Shown here: positions 1-8,504 of the stretch, piece by piece
Position numbering within the stretch: position 1 is the stretch's first letter
Layout of the letters: every line of letters starts with the position of its first letter
Assembly: GCA_965248805.1 (NCBI GenBank)
Contig: CBDFKJ010000009.1
Location: forward strand, 868,001 to 932,000
Origin: CBDFKJ01 sp965248805
Lineage (GTDB): Bacteria; Pseudomonadota; Alphaproteobacteria; UBA6615
Reading direction: 5' to 3'
Length of the DNA: 64,000 nucleotides
Notes under the pieces: generated by a model
Database searches by the model: none
Seen by the model: only the letters and a program-made list of their open reading frames with translations
What the model was told of the DNA's origin: nothing
Made by a program: the position numbers and the translations under genes

Positions 1-738
1 CGCATATTGGCGGAAGCCGGCATCTCCACGGCCACCCATGTTACGTGCGCCGCCGGGCACAGCCTCGGCGAGTACAGTGCACTGGCGGCGGCCGGGGCAT
101 TGTCCTTGGCCGACACGGCGCGACTGCTGAAGCGCCGTGGCCAAGCCATGCAGCGGGCGGTGCCGGTGGGGGAGGGCGCTATGGCCGCCCTGCTCGGCCT
201 GCAGCTGGCGCAGGCGGAATCCGTGGCGGCCGACGCCGCGGCCGATCAGGTATGCGCCATCGCCAATGACAACTCGCCCGGCCAGCAGGTCGTCAGCGGC
301 CATACAGCAGCGGTCGAGCGCGCGGTGGCGTTGGCGGCCGAGCGTGGCGCCAGGCGCAGCGTGATGTTGCCGGTCAGCGCACCCTTCCACTGCCCGCTGA
401 TGAAGCCCGCCGCCATCGAAATCAGCGATGTGCTGGAGCACACGCCCATCGAGAGCCCGGCCGTGCCGATCATCGCCAATGTGACGGCCGCGCCGGTGCA
501 GGAGCCGGCCACCGTCCGCACCCTGTTGGTCGAACAGGTCGTGGCCCGCGTGCGTTGGCGCGAAAGCGTCGAGCGCATGGTGGCCGACGGCGTCGACTTG
601 ATGGTCGAATGCGGCGCCGGGCGCGTCCTCTGTGGCTTGGCGCGGCGCATCGATCGGTCGCTGGACTGCGTCGGCGCCGGCACACCGGAAGAAATCGGTG
701 CCATCGTCAAGCGCGTGCAAGCCGCCGGAATCGCCTAG
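1..738 (+). CDS. fabD: Malonyl-CoA:ACP transacylase FabD (5' end outside window)
   Basis: Transfers malonyl groups from CoA to acyl carrier protein, the entry step of type II fatty-acid synthesis in the cytoplasm. The open frame already runs at base 1, so the N-terminus (roughly 75-80 residues by comparison with the usual ~310) is missing. The nucleophile motif GHSLGEY is near the start of the visible part, the conserved histidine follows in SAPFHCPLM, and a typical C-terminal VECGAG segment is present. It ends in TAG 9 bases before fabG, and acpP and fabF follow, the standard fab cluster. Identification is secure from motif and context. Confidence 0.96.
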   Translation, partial: RILAEAGISTATHVTCAAGHSLGEYSALAAAGALSLADTARLLKRRGQAMQRAVPVGEGAMAALLGLQLAQAESVAADAAADQVCAIANDNSPGQQVVSGHTAAVERAVALAAERGARRSVMLPVSAPFHCPLMKPAAIEISDVLEHTPIESPAVPIIANVTAAPVQEPATVRTLLVEQVVARVRWRESVERMVADGVDLMVECGAGRVLCGLARRIDRSLDCVGAGTPEEIGAIVKRVQAAGIA

Positions 739-747
739 GAGCTGCCG

Positions 748-1485
748 ATGTTTCGTCTGGATGACAAGGTCGTGTTGGTGACCGGGGCCACGGGCGCCAT
801 CGGCGCGTCGATCGCCGGTGCCTGCCATGAAGGGGGTGCGACCATGGTCCTCACCGGCACGCGTACCGAGCGGCTGGAAGCGCTGGCCAGCGAACTCGGC
901 GAGCGCGTGTATGCGATCCCGGCCAACCTGGCCGCGCCAGACGATATCGATCGCCTGATCGCGGAAGCCGACGGCGCGGCCTCGCGGGTCGACGTGTTGG
1001 TGAATAACGCTGGCGTGACGCGCGACGGGTTGGCGCTGCGCATGAAGGACGAGCACTGGCAAACCGTCATCGACATCAATCTCACGGCCAGCTTCCGGCT
1101 CTGCCGTGCCGTGCTGCGCGGCATGGTGAAGCGGCGCTGGGGCCGTATCATCAGCATCTCGTCGATCGTCGGCGTGATGGGAAACCCGGGCCAGGCGAAC
1201 TACGCCGCGTCCAAGGCGGGCCTGATGGGCATGTCGAAGTCGCTGGCGCACGAAGTCGCCAATCGCGGAGTTACCGTAAATTGCATCGCGCCCGGCTTCA
1301 TCGAAACCGCGATGACCGAGGCGTTGACTGAGGCGCAGCGCGAGGCGCTCGGCGCCCGTATCCCGGCGGCTCGCCTGGGCAGCCCGGCCGACGTCGCCGC
1401 CTGCGCGCGCTTCCTCGCCAGCAACGAGGCGGGCTACATCACCGGCCAGACGTTGCACGTCAACGGCGGCATGATCATGTTGTGA
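748..1485 (+). CDS. fabG: 3-oxoacyl-ACP reductase FabG
   Basis: NADPH-dependent reduction of beta-ketoacyl-ACP, the first reductive step of elongation. 245 residues, the usual length. The Rossmann motif TGATGAIG is at residues 13-20, NNAG follows at about residue 89, and the catalytic Ser and Tyr-x-x-x-Lys (YAASK) lie near residues 140-157. The C-terminus ends in NGGMIML, as in many FabG proteins. An AGGAG sequence ends about 6 bases before the ATG. Its place between fabD and acpP separates it from general SDR paralogues such as the one at 4359-5147. Confidence 0.96.
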   Translation: MFRLDDKVVLVTGATGAIGASIAGACHEGGATMVLTGTRTERLEALASELGERVYAIPANLAAPDDIDRLIAEADGAASRVDVLVNNAGVTRDGLALRMKDEHWQTVIDINLTASFRLCRAVLRGMVKRRWGRIISISSIVGVMGNPGQANYAASKAGLMGMSKSLAHEVANRGVTVNCIAPGFIETAMTEALTEAQREALGARIPAARLGSPADVAACARFLASNEAGYITGQTLHVNGGMIML

Positions 1486-1706
1486 GCATGGGGTGCCGGA
1501 GACGGGCCATCTTGACCCCGAGGGCCAGGGCGGCTAAGCCGCCGGCCGGTTCTAGTAACGGTTTTGAAATTGTGCTAGCAGGAGCCGTATTCCGCCCGGG
1601 GGACGGCACCGAGGCGCCGAAGGCGTGAAAGCGGGGGCGATACGCCCATCGCGCCGACGGCACGGGCGTCGGGCACGATCGCAATCAAGAATTGAGGGTA
1701 TCCGAC
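1486..1706 (+). promoter_or_regulatory. fabG-acpP intergenic region with hairpin and possible acpP promoter
   Basis: A 220-base gap separates fabG from acpP. A short perfect hairpin (GGCGGC-TAA-GCCGCC, 1529-1543) follows fabG but has no T-run. TTGAAA at 1564-1569 and TATTCC at 1588-1593 are spaced 18 bases apart and could be a sigma-70-type promoter for acpP, which in many bacteria is transcribed far more strongly than its neighbours. GAGGGTA at 1694-1700 is the acpP ribosome-binding site. The promoter is inference from two hexamers only. Confidence 0.3.
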
Positions 1707-1940
1707 ATGAGCGACATTGCCGAGCGGGTGAAGAAGATAGTTGTCGAGCACTTGGGCGTCGATGCGGGCAAGGTTCAGGAGACTGCCAGCTTCAGTGATG
1801 ATCTGGGTGCTGATAGCTTGGACCAGGTCGAGCTGGTGATGGCGTTCGAGGAAGAGTTCGGCTGCGAGATCCCCGACGACGCTGCCGAGAAAATCCGCAC
1901 CTTCGGCGACGCCGTGAAGTTCCTAGAGGGACAGGGTTAA
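1707..1940 (+). CDS. acpP: Acyl carrier protein
   Basis: Carries growing acyl chains on a 4'-phosphopantetheine arm during fatty-acid synthesis and donates them to lipid A and phospholipid enzymes. 77 residues, acidic, with the modified serine in GADSLDQVE. The in-frame TTG at 1692 would add five residues; ATG at 1707 is chosen because it gives the canonical MSDIAERVKKI start and sits 6 bases after GAGGGTA. It lies between fabG and fabF. Confidence 0.97.
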   Translation: MSDIAERVKKIVVEHLGVDAGKVQETASFSDDLGADSLDQVELVMAFEEEFGCEIPDDAAEKIRTFGDAVKFLEGQG

Positions 1941-2024
1941 GCCACGGATTTCGTTGTCGCGTTGCGGGTCTGCGTGAACTGGCTCATACATCCGGTGCTC
2001 CGCCGTCGGCGGATGGTCTAATCC

Positions 2025-3284
2025 GTGAGACGTGTTGTCGTCACCGGGATGGGGCTGGTCACGCCCCTGGGCAGCGGTGTGCGCCACAATTGGCGTCGGC
2101 TGATCGAGGGCGGTTCCGGGATTGGGCCGATCGAGTCCTTTGCGGTCGACGACCTGCCGTGCCGCATTGCCGGGTCGGTGCCGACCGGCGACGGCGACGG
2201 TGCCTACCACGAAACCGACTACGTCAGCCCAAAAGACAAGCGACGCATTGACCAGTTCATCGCCTATGCGCTGGCGGCGGCGACGCAAGCGGTGGACGAT
2301 GCCGGTTGGCGGCCCGAGGACGAGCCGAGCCGGGAACGCACGGGCGTCATGATCGGATCGGGCATTGGTGGGCTCTCGACCATCTACGAGCACTCGATCC
2401 TGTTGCGTGACAACAGCCCGCGCAAGATCAGCCCGTTCTTCATTCCTGCGGCGCTGATCAACCTGGCCTCCGGGCACGTGTCAATTCGGTTCGGCTATAC
2501 GGGCCCAAACCATTCCGTCGTGACCGCGTGCTCGACGGGCGCCCACGCCATCGGCGACGCCGCGCGTCTTATTATGCTCGATGATGCGGACGTTATGGTC
2601 GCCGGCGGTACGGAGGCGGCGATTTGCCGCATTGGCATTGCCGGCTTCGCCGCGGCGCGCGCGCTTTCGACGGGCTACAACGACGCGCCGGAGCGGGCAT
2701 CGCGGCCGTGGGACAAGAGCCGCGACGGCTTCGTGATGGGCGAGGGCGCCGGCATCGTCGTGTTGGAGGAGTTGGAGCACGCCAAGGCCCGCGGCGCGCA
2801 AATTCATGGCGAGATCATCGGTTACGGCATGTCGGGCGACGCTCATCACATCACGGCGCCGGCTCCCGACGGCAACGGCGCCTACCGGGCGATGCGCGGG
2901 GCACTGAAACGGGCGAACCTCGATCCGGGCGATATCGACTACATCAACGCCCACGGCACATCGACGCCGCTGGGAGACGAGATCGAGGCCGGTGCGGTGA
3001 GCCGGCTGTTCGGTCCACATACGCGCGAATTGTCGATGTCGTCGACCAAATCGGCGATCGGTCATCTCCTGGGGGCGGCCGGCAGCGTTGAAGCCATCTA
3101 TACCCTGCTGGCGATCCGAAACGGCGTGGTGCCGCCGACGCTCAATTTGGACGAGCCGTTCGATGGCTGTGACCTGGATCTGGTGCCCAAGGAAGCCAAG
3201 GAGCGCCCCGTGCGCTACGCACTGTCGAACTCCTTCGGGTTCGGCGGGACCAATGCGTCGCTGGTCTTCGGGCCGGCGCCCTGA
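2025..3284 (+). CDS. fabF: 3-oxoacyl-ACP synthase II FabF
   Basis: Condenses malonyl-ACP with acyl-ACP for chain elongation and is needed for the 16:1 to 18:1 step. 419 residues from a GTG start giving RRVVVTGMGLVTPLG, the family's N-terminus. The catalytic cysteine is in VTACSTGAH, and the two histidines are in NAHGTSTPLGD and in KSAIGHLLGAAG. The C-terminal NSFGFGGTNAS motif is intact. It is followed after 3 bases by mltG, an order common in proteobacteria. Confidence 0.97.
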   Translation: MRRVVVTGMGLVTPLGSGVRHNWRRLIEGGSGIGPIESFAVDDLPCRIAGSVPTGDGDGAYHETDYVSPKDKRRIDQFIAYALAAATQAVDDAGWRPEDEPSRERTGVMIGSGIGGLSTIYEHSILLRDNSPRKISPFFIPAALINLASGHVSIRFGYTGPNHSVVTACSTGAHAIGDAARLIMLDDADVMVAGGTEAAICRIGIAGFAAARALSTGYNDAPERASRPWDKSRDGFVMGEGAGIVVLEELEHAKARGAQIHGEIIGYGMSGDAHHITAPAPDGNGAYRAMRGALKRANLDPGDIDYINAHGTSTPLGDEIEAGAVSRLFGPHTRELSMSSTKSAIGHLLGAAGSVEAIYTLLAIRNGVVPPTLNLDEPFDGCDLDLVPKEAKERPVRYALSNSFGFGGTNASLVFGPAP

Positions 3285-3287
3285 GCG

Positions 3288-4358
3288 GTGAGCGAGCCCC
3301 AGGATGATCGCGGGCCCCGTGCCGCGCGGCCGCCCTGGCTGAAGTCATCGGCCGCAGCGCCACTCCCGCCGCGCAAGCCGGTGGGACGCCGGCTCATCGG
3401 GCCGGTCGTGGCCATCGTCGCGTGCGCCTTGTTGGTGGCGCTCGGCGGTAGCTTCTATTTCTACCGTGAGGTGACGCGCGCGGGGCCACTCACCGCCGAG
3501 GCCGTGCTGGTTATTCCCACTGGCAGCGGCGGCCGGCAGATCGGGCAGCTGCTTGTCGATGCCGGCGTCATCACCAATAGCAACGTCTTCGTTGTCGCCG
3601 CCCGTTTGCGGGCATCGGATGGCCCTCTTCACGCCGGCGAGTTCGCCTTTCCCGCGCGTGTGAGCGTCCTCGGCGCCATCGGCGTCCTACAATCCGGCAA
3701 GACCGTCGTGCACAGCCTTACGGTTGCGGAAGGGCTGACGACGGTTCAGGTGTTGGCGGTGCTCGAAGACGCGAACGCGGTTGTGGGTGATGCGCCTGCA
3801 CGGCCTGAGGAGGGTATGCTTCTGCCCGAGACCTACCATTACTCGCGTGGCGATACGCGCGAGCAGATCGTGGCGCGGATGGAACAAGCGATGGCCGATG
3901 CCGTCGCCGAGTTGTGGCAGCGCCGCGACGTGGGCCTGCCGTTCGATGAGCCCGACCAGGCGGTGACGCTGGCTTCGATCGTGGAAAAGGAGACAGCGGT
4001 CGACGGCGAACGCCCCCGCATCGCCGGCGTGTTCGTCAATCGCCTGCGCCGCGGCATGAGGCTGCAGTCCGATCCCACCGTCGTCTATGCTCTGACCGGT
4101 GGGCAGGGGCCACTCGGGCGCGAGCTGCTCCGCGCGGACCTCGATATTGAGCACCCCTACAACACCTATTTCATCACCGGCCTGCCCCCGGGCCCGATCG
4201 CCAATCCCGGCCGCGCCAGTCTCGAGGCGGTGCTGCAACCCCTGGAAACGGACGAGCTGTATTTCGTTGCCGACGGCAACGGTGGCCATGCCTTCGCCGA
4301 AACCTTCGAGGAGCATCAACGCAATGTCGCGCGCTGGCGGCGGCTGCAACGCGAGTAG
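3288..4358 (+). CDS. mltG: Endolytic murein transglycosylase MltG (YceG-like)
   Basis: Inner-membrane enzyme that cleaves nascent peptidoglycan strands and so sets glycan chain length. 356 residues from GTG: a proline-rich cytoplasmic tail, one membrane segment at about residues 37-57 (LIGPVVAIVACALLVALGG), a LysM-like region, then the YceG catalytic domain with the expected glutamate in SIVEKET and the signature GVFVNRLRRGMRLQSDPTV. It starts 3 bases after fabF, suggesting co-transcription, and meets the SDR gene tail to tail at its stop codon. Confidence 0.93.
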   Translation: MSEPQDDRGPRAARPPWLKSSAAAPLPPRKPVGRRLIGPVVAIVACALLVALGGSFYFYREVTRAGPLTAEAVLVIPTGSGGRQIGQLLVDAGVITNSNVFVVAARLRASDGPLHAGEFAFPARVSVLGAIGVLQSGKTVVHSLTVAEGLTTVQVLAVLEDANAVVGDAPARPEEGMLLPETYHYSRGDTREQIVARMEQAMADAVAELWQRRDVGLPFDEPDQAVTLASIVEKETAVDGERPRIAGVFVNRLRRGMRLQSDPTVVYALTGGQGPLGRELLRADLDIEHPYNTYFITGLPPGPIANPGRASLEAVLQPLETDELYFVADGNGGHAFAETFEEHQRNVARWRRLQRE

Positions 4359-5147
4359 TCAGGTCGACGTCTTCGCCGGCAGGCGGTGGACGAGAAGGTC
4401 AGTCAGCGCCGTCGGCAACGCCGCCAGCAACCAGGCGGCGGCGTGCATCCGCCAGGGAAAAATAATACGCCCACGATTGCGCACGAGGCCCCTTGCGATG
4501 ATGCGCGCGGCGGCGTCGGCCTCCATCAGGAACGGCATCGAAAACTTGTTGACGTCGGTCATGGGCGTGCGCACGAAGCCGGGGCAGATGACGGAAACCG
4601 CGATGCCGTCACGGGCCAGCAAGGCACGCATTCCTTCGCCATAGATCCGAATCGCCGCCTTCGATGCGCAATAGGCCGGCGCTGCCGCCACGCCCCGGAA
4701 CGCCGCGACCGACGACATGATCGCGATTTGCCCGCGCCTATTGTTGTGTGCCGGCGGGGCGCGATCGCGCATCAAGGAAATCGCCGGCAGGATGGTATTG
4801 ACGACGCCGTCGACGTTGACAGCGAATATGTCGCCGGCTTGCCGATCGGATTCACCCATGCCGCCGGTGCCGGCCGATACGCCGGCGTTGGCGATCACCA
4901 GCTCCAGCGGCGCGTTCTTGTCCGCGGCGGCGATCCACTCGGCCATGGCGTCACGCTCGCGCACGTCGAGGATCTTATGATGCACAGTGGCGCCGCGCTG
5001 GGCGCAATCGGTTGCTACGGCCTCGAGTCGTGTGCGGTCGCGACCATTCAGGGCTAGCGTCGCACCTGGGCTCGAGTAATGCCGTGCCAACGCAGCGCCG
5101 ATGCCGCTGGAGGCGCCGGTGATGAGGATCGTACTGGGATTGCGCAT
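4359..5147 (-). CDS. SDR-family NAD(P)-dependent oxidoreductase
   Basis: Short-chain dehydrogenase of 262 residues with unknown substrate. The cofactor motif TGASSGIG is at residues 10-17, NAG at about residue 88, and the catalytic YCASK in the middle; PGFVRTPMT follows as in classical SDRs. The C-terminus carries a hydrophobic, basic stretch (MHAAAWLLAALPTALTDLLVHRL) found in membrane-associated SDRs of the DltE/YqjQ type. Its stop directly abuts the mltG stop (convergent). A 143-base gap upstream separates it from yicC, so it probably has its own promoter there. Confidence 0.85.
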   Translation of the reverse strand: MRNPSTILITGASSGIGAALARHYSSPGATLALNGRDRTRLEAVATDCAQRGATVHHKILDVRERDAMAEWIAAADKNAPLELVIANAGVSAGTGGMGESDRQAGDIFAVNVDGVVNTILPAISLMRDRAPPAHNNRRGQIAIMSSVAAFRGVAAAPAYCASKAAIRIYGEGMRALLARDGIAVSVICPGFVRTPMTDVNKFSMPFLMEADAAARIIARGLVRNRGRIIFPWRMHAAAWLLAALPTALTDLLVHRLPAKTST

Positions 5148-5290
5148 GATACCAGCGAGTTAGCCGGCGGCGACGGCACAGTCAAAGCGATCTTGCAGAC
5201 GAGCGGTCGCCACGCCGGTTCTTGTTCGGCCCCCGCCGGCACGGCTATACAGGCGCGGGACGCAAGCGCGGCGAGCGGAGTGGAAGACCG

Positions 5291-6196
5291 GTGACAGGCG
5301 AGGGGACGGCTAGTCTCGGCAGCATGACAGGGTTCGCCCGGGCAATCGGCCAGGATGACGCGGGCGCTTGGACCTGGGAAATCAAGAGCGTCAATGGCCG
5401 CGGCTTGGACGTTCGCTGTCGTCTGCCCAGCGGATGGGATGCGCTCGATCCGGTGGCTCGAGCGGCGGTGAGTTCGCGCTTCAAGCGTGGAAATCTGAAC
5501 CTGTCCCTGGTGCTGGACCGGGCCGCCGCACAGCGCGGCTACCAGCTGAACCGGCCGCTGCTTCAGCAGATCCTGGGCCTGCGCACGGAACTACGCGGCT
5601 GGGTCGCCGACGATCTGCCGCGGCTGGACGGGCTGCTGGCGGTGCCGGGCGTCATCGAGCCGACGATCGAGGAGGCCGACGAGGCGGCGCGTGAAAGCCG
5701 ACTGGCGGCGATCGCGGTGACGCTCGATACGGCGCTGGATCAATTGGAGCGAACGCGCCGACAGGAAGGCGAGGCCATTGCCGTATTCTTGTCGGAGCGG
5801 CTGAACGGGATCGAGGCCCTGGTCACTGAAGCCGAGCAGTGCGAAGCCGCTCAGCCGGAAGCGATCCGCGTACGCTTGCGTGAGTTGTTGCGCGAATTGC
5901 TCGAAGCCAAGCCGTCGCTGTCGGAGGAACGTATCGCCCAGGAGGCGGCGCTGCGCGTTGGCAAGGCCGATATCCGCGAGGAGCTGGAACGGTTGCGCGT
6001 GCATATCGGGGCCGCGCGCGAGCATCTGCGCGAAGGTGGGGCCGTGGGCCGCCGCCTGGACTTCCTGTGCCAGGAGCTCAATCGCGAAGCGAACACACTT
6101 TGCTCGAAGTCCGCCAGCGTCGAGCTGACCCGTGTCGGGCTGGCGCTGAAGGCAGTGATCGAACAGCTGCGCGAGCAGATACAGAATGTCGAGTGA
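5291..6196 (+). CDS. yicC: YicC-family endoribonuclease
   Basis: YicC/YloC proteins are endoribonucleases; the E. coli member influences the small RNA RyhB. 301 residues from GTG 5291, chosen because GGAG/GGAAG lies just upstream and the family start S-M-T-G-F-A-R comes 11 residues in; ATG 5324 is an alternative that starts directly at that motif. The N-terminal half has IKSVNGRGLDVRCRLP, and the C-terminal DUF1732-like part ends GRRLDFLCQELNREANTLCSKS, both strongly diagnostic. The 3' end overlaps gmk by 11 bases, a linkage common in bacteria. Confidence 0.93.
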   Translation: MTGEGTASLGSMTGFARAIGQDDAGAWTWEIKSVNGRGLDVRCRLPSGWDALDPVARAAVSSRFKRGNLNLSLVLDRAAAQRGYQLNRPLLQQILGLRTELRGWVADDLPRLDGLLAVPGVIEPTIEEADEAARESRLAAIAVTLDTALDQLERTRRQEGEAIAVFLSERLNGIEALVTEAEQCEAAQPEAIRVRLRELLRELLEAKPSLSEERIAQEAALRVGKADIREELERLRVHIGAAREHLREGGAVGRRLDFLCQELNREANTLCSKSASVELTRVGLALKAVIEQLREQIQNVE

Positions 6197-6821
6197 GGTT
6201 ATCGCACGGCGCGGCTTGATGTTGGCGGTCTCTTCGCCTTCGGGCGCTGGAAAGACGACGATCTGCAAACAGCTCCTTGGGCGTGAAGAGGCGCTAACGC
6301 TATCGGTCTCCGTCACCACGCGGCCGCCACGTCCGGACGAGGTCGACGGCATGGACTACAAGTTCATCGATCAGGTGGAATTCGACGACCTCATTGCCCG
6401 GGATGCGCTGCTGGAGTCCGCGCACGTGTACGATCACGCCTATGGCTCCCCGCGCGCGCCGGTCGAGGCGTCGCTGAACGCCGGCCAGGATGTGCTATTC
6501 GATGTCGACTGGCAGGGTGTGCGTCAGCTCCAGGCCGCGGCGCCCGCGGACCTGGTGGCGGTGTTCATACTGCCGCCCTCCACTGCGGAGTTGGAGCGGC
6601 GATTGCACCAGCGGGCGCAAGACAGCGACGCCGTCATCAAGCGCCGCCTGACGCGCGCGGTCGACGATATCGATCACTGGCTCGAGTATGAATATGTCGT
6701 GGTCAACGTCGACATCGATCGCAGTGTCGCCGGCGTGCAGGCCGTCCTCGCGGCGGAACGGTTGAAACGTCAGCGCCAGACCGGCCTCGAACCGTTCGTC
6801 GCGGCCATAACCCGAGCCTAG
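6186..6821 (+). CDS. gmk: Guanylate kinase
   Basis: Phosphorylates GMP to GDP using ATP. 211 residues with the P-loop SSPSGAGKTT at about residues 16-25, the GMP-binding segment SVTTRPPRPDEVDGMDY, and the DVDWQGVRQL segment after the lid region. Start codon ATG 6186 lies inside yicC (11-base overlap), implying translational coupling. The gene ends in TAG shortly before the 3' end of a convergent lipoprotein pseudogene. Confidence 0.96.
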   Translation: MSSEVIARRGLMLAVSSPSGAGKTTICKQLLGREEALTLSVSVTTRPPRPDEVDGMDYKFIDQVEFDDLIARDALLESAHVYDHAYGSPRAPVEASLNAGQDVLFDVDWQGVRQLQAAAPADLVAVFILPPSTAELERRLHQRAQDSDAVIKRRLTRAVDDIDHWLEYEYVVVNVDIDRSVAGVQAVLAAERLKRQRQTGLEPFVAAITRA

Positions 6822-7108
6822 CGCAGCGGGCAGATTACCTATATGGGTGTGATCTGGGACTGATTGCCGACGAACACCTCCAGCCGCACCGATGCCGGCC
6901 GTCCGAAGCCGTCCGGCGGATCGGCAAAGTCCTCGAGCACGCAGCGAAATATCTCGGTCTCCCCTGGCATGATGCGCGTGACCGCGCTCGGCCCGGCGAC
7001 CAATTCGACGCCGACCGAATCGACATCGCATATCGGCAGCACGTCGTGCGGACGGGTATCGGTGTTGAGCACGGCGACTTCCTGAAATTCGAAGTGACCT
7101 TGCCCCCG

Positions 7109-7940
7109 TTATGCCCCCACAGCTGAGTAGAATCTGTTCCGGTTGTGGCCCTGTTGGGACCGGGTTGCATACTGCATCGGAGTGAGCCCGTCGAGGCTCG
7201 TGTGGGGCCGATGGTTGTTGTAGTCGTGGCGCCAGGTTCGACGATCTTCTTCGCCTGGCCGTAGCTGTCGAACAGGTGCTCGTTCAGGCATTCGTCGCGC
7301 AGCCTCCCGTTGAATGATTCCACCAGGCCGTTCTGCATCGGCCTGCCGGGTGCGATGTAGTGCCACTCGACACCGCGTTCCTCCTGCCAGCGCAGGATCG
7401 CGTTCGATGTCAGCTCGGTGCCGTTGTCGCTGACCACCATGCAGGGATAGCCGCGCATCTCGGCGATCCGATCCAGCTCGCGTGCGACACGGACGCCGGA
7501 GATCGAGTTGTCCACCGCCGTGGCCAGACACTCCCGGCTGAAGTCGTCGATCACGCACAGGATGCGGAACCGCCGGCTGTCCATGAGCGCATCCGACACG
7601 AAGTCCAACGACCAGCGCTGGTTCGGCCCTCGCGGGATCGCCATCGGCGCCCGGGTCCCCAGCGCCCGCTTGCGCGGCCGCCGCGTTTGCGAACCGTTAA
7701 CCGCTCTTCCCTGTACAGCCGGTACAGCTTCTTGTGGTTCATCTCGACACCCTCGCGCCGCAGCAGGATATGCAGACGGCGATAGCCGAAGCGACGGCGC
7801 CGCGATGCAAGCTCACGCAGTCGTTTGCGGATGGTGTCATCATCAGGCCGCCTCGACACATAGCGGAAGCTCTTCCGGTCCAGGCCGACCAGCGAACACG
7901 CCCGGCGCCCAGTTCACGGCTTGCTTCCTCGAGCCGGGCG
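7109..7940 (-). pseudogene. IS3-family transposase OrfB, multiply frameshifted
   Basis: Remnant of the integrase-like catalytic subunit. The DDE residues are recognisable (SLDFVSDAL, VVSDNGTEL, NGLVESFNGRLRDE) but lie in different frames. Breaks: an internal deletion near 7900-7915, where the LTPGSRKQAVNW start runs straight into ACSLVGLD; a frameshift near 7670 between RKRGGR and KRALGTRAPMAIP; and another near 7230 between QAKKIVE and the WRHDYNNHRPHTSL tail. With three lesions the product cannot be functional. Confidence 0.9.
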
Positions 7941-8207
7941 TCAGAAGTTTTTTGCCAGCATCTCTTTCAGCGTCGCGTTATCCAACATCTGCTCCGCCAG
8001 CAGCTTCTTCAGCTTCCGGTTCTCGTCCTCCATCGCCTTCAGCCGCTTCGCGTCCGACACCTCCATGCCGCCGTACTTCGACCGCCACGTGTAGAACGTC
8101 GCATCCGATATCCCGTGCCTGCGGCACAGCTCGGCCGCCGACATCCCCGCGCGATGTTCCTTCAATATCCCGATGATCTGTTCTTCCGAAAATCGGCTCC
8201 GCTTCAT
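7941..8207 (-). CDS. IS3-family transposase OrfA
   Basis: 88-residue helix-turn-helix protein starting MKRSRFSEEQIIGILKEH, with the YTWRSKYGGMEVSDAKRLK segment and a leucine-zipper-like ENRKLKKLLAEQMLDNATLKEM tail, the standard IS407-group OrfA. It would bind the element's ends and form the OrfAB fusion by -1 frameshifting in the A-rich run near its stop. The reading frame is intact, unlike the downstream orfB. Confidence 0.93.
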   Translation of the reverse strand: MKRSRFSEEQIIGILKEHRAGMSAAELCRRHGISDATFYTWRSKYGGMEVSDAKRLKAMEDENRKLKKLLAEQMLDNATLKEMLAKNF

Positions 8208-8504
8208 CGTCCGTCTCCTCCGTCAGGAAACAGACCCTAACTCCAAAGCGGGAGATCTCCAGGGGGCAAGGTCAGAAGCCACCGCCGCATTTGGAGTCGA
8301 CAATCGGCGTCGGCGTAATCGTGATCTCAAGCGGACCCGAGCCCAGCAATGTATCGCCGCCGCCGAATGGGGAGCACGCAGCGGCGGTGACACTGAGGCC
8401 TGCGCACAGGAGCGCTCTCGTGATAGCACCTTTCCGACTCACATCATCCTCTCGCGTGCGTCGCTTGGCGGCGTGTAGCAGAAGCGGGAGCGTCAAGGAT
8501 AGCC

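Larger units (their letters stand above)
7096..8274 (-). mobile_element. Decayed IS3-family (IS407 group) insertion sequence
   Basis: Perfect 13-bp terminal inverted repeats, TGACCTTGCCCCC at 7096-7108 and its complement at 8262-8274, begin with TG and end with CA as in IS3 elements. They are flanked by a 4-bp direct repeat GAAG (7092-7095 and 8275-8278), the duplication length typical of the IS407 group. Inside are an intact orfA and an orfB broken at three places. The element has landed in a lipoprotein gene. With orfB dead it could move only if a transposase were supplied in trans. Confidence 0.93.
6839..8442 (-). pseudogene. Small lipoprotein gene interrupted by an IS3-family element
   Basis: Two pieces of one gene flank the element at 7096-8274. 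The 5' piece (8442-8275) starts GTG after GAGAGGA and encodes a lipoprotein signal with lipobox-like VTAAAC, then a Gly/Thr/Pro-rich segment ending KCGGGF. The 3' piece (7095-6839) continues EFQEVAVLNTD and ends QSQITPI before TAG. Dropping the element and one copy of the 4-bp repeat GAAG joins the pieces in frame into about 142 codons. The intact product would be a small envelope lipoprotein of unknown function; no known family was recognised. It lies 62 bases downstream of rsmA and was probably the last gene of that operon. Confidence 0.85.

Noticed and set aside
4359..5147. A second fabG
   Set aside because: It has an unrelated C-terminal hydrophobic tail, opposite orientation and lacks the FabG-type ending; it is a generic SDR.
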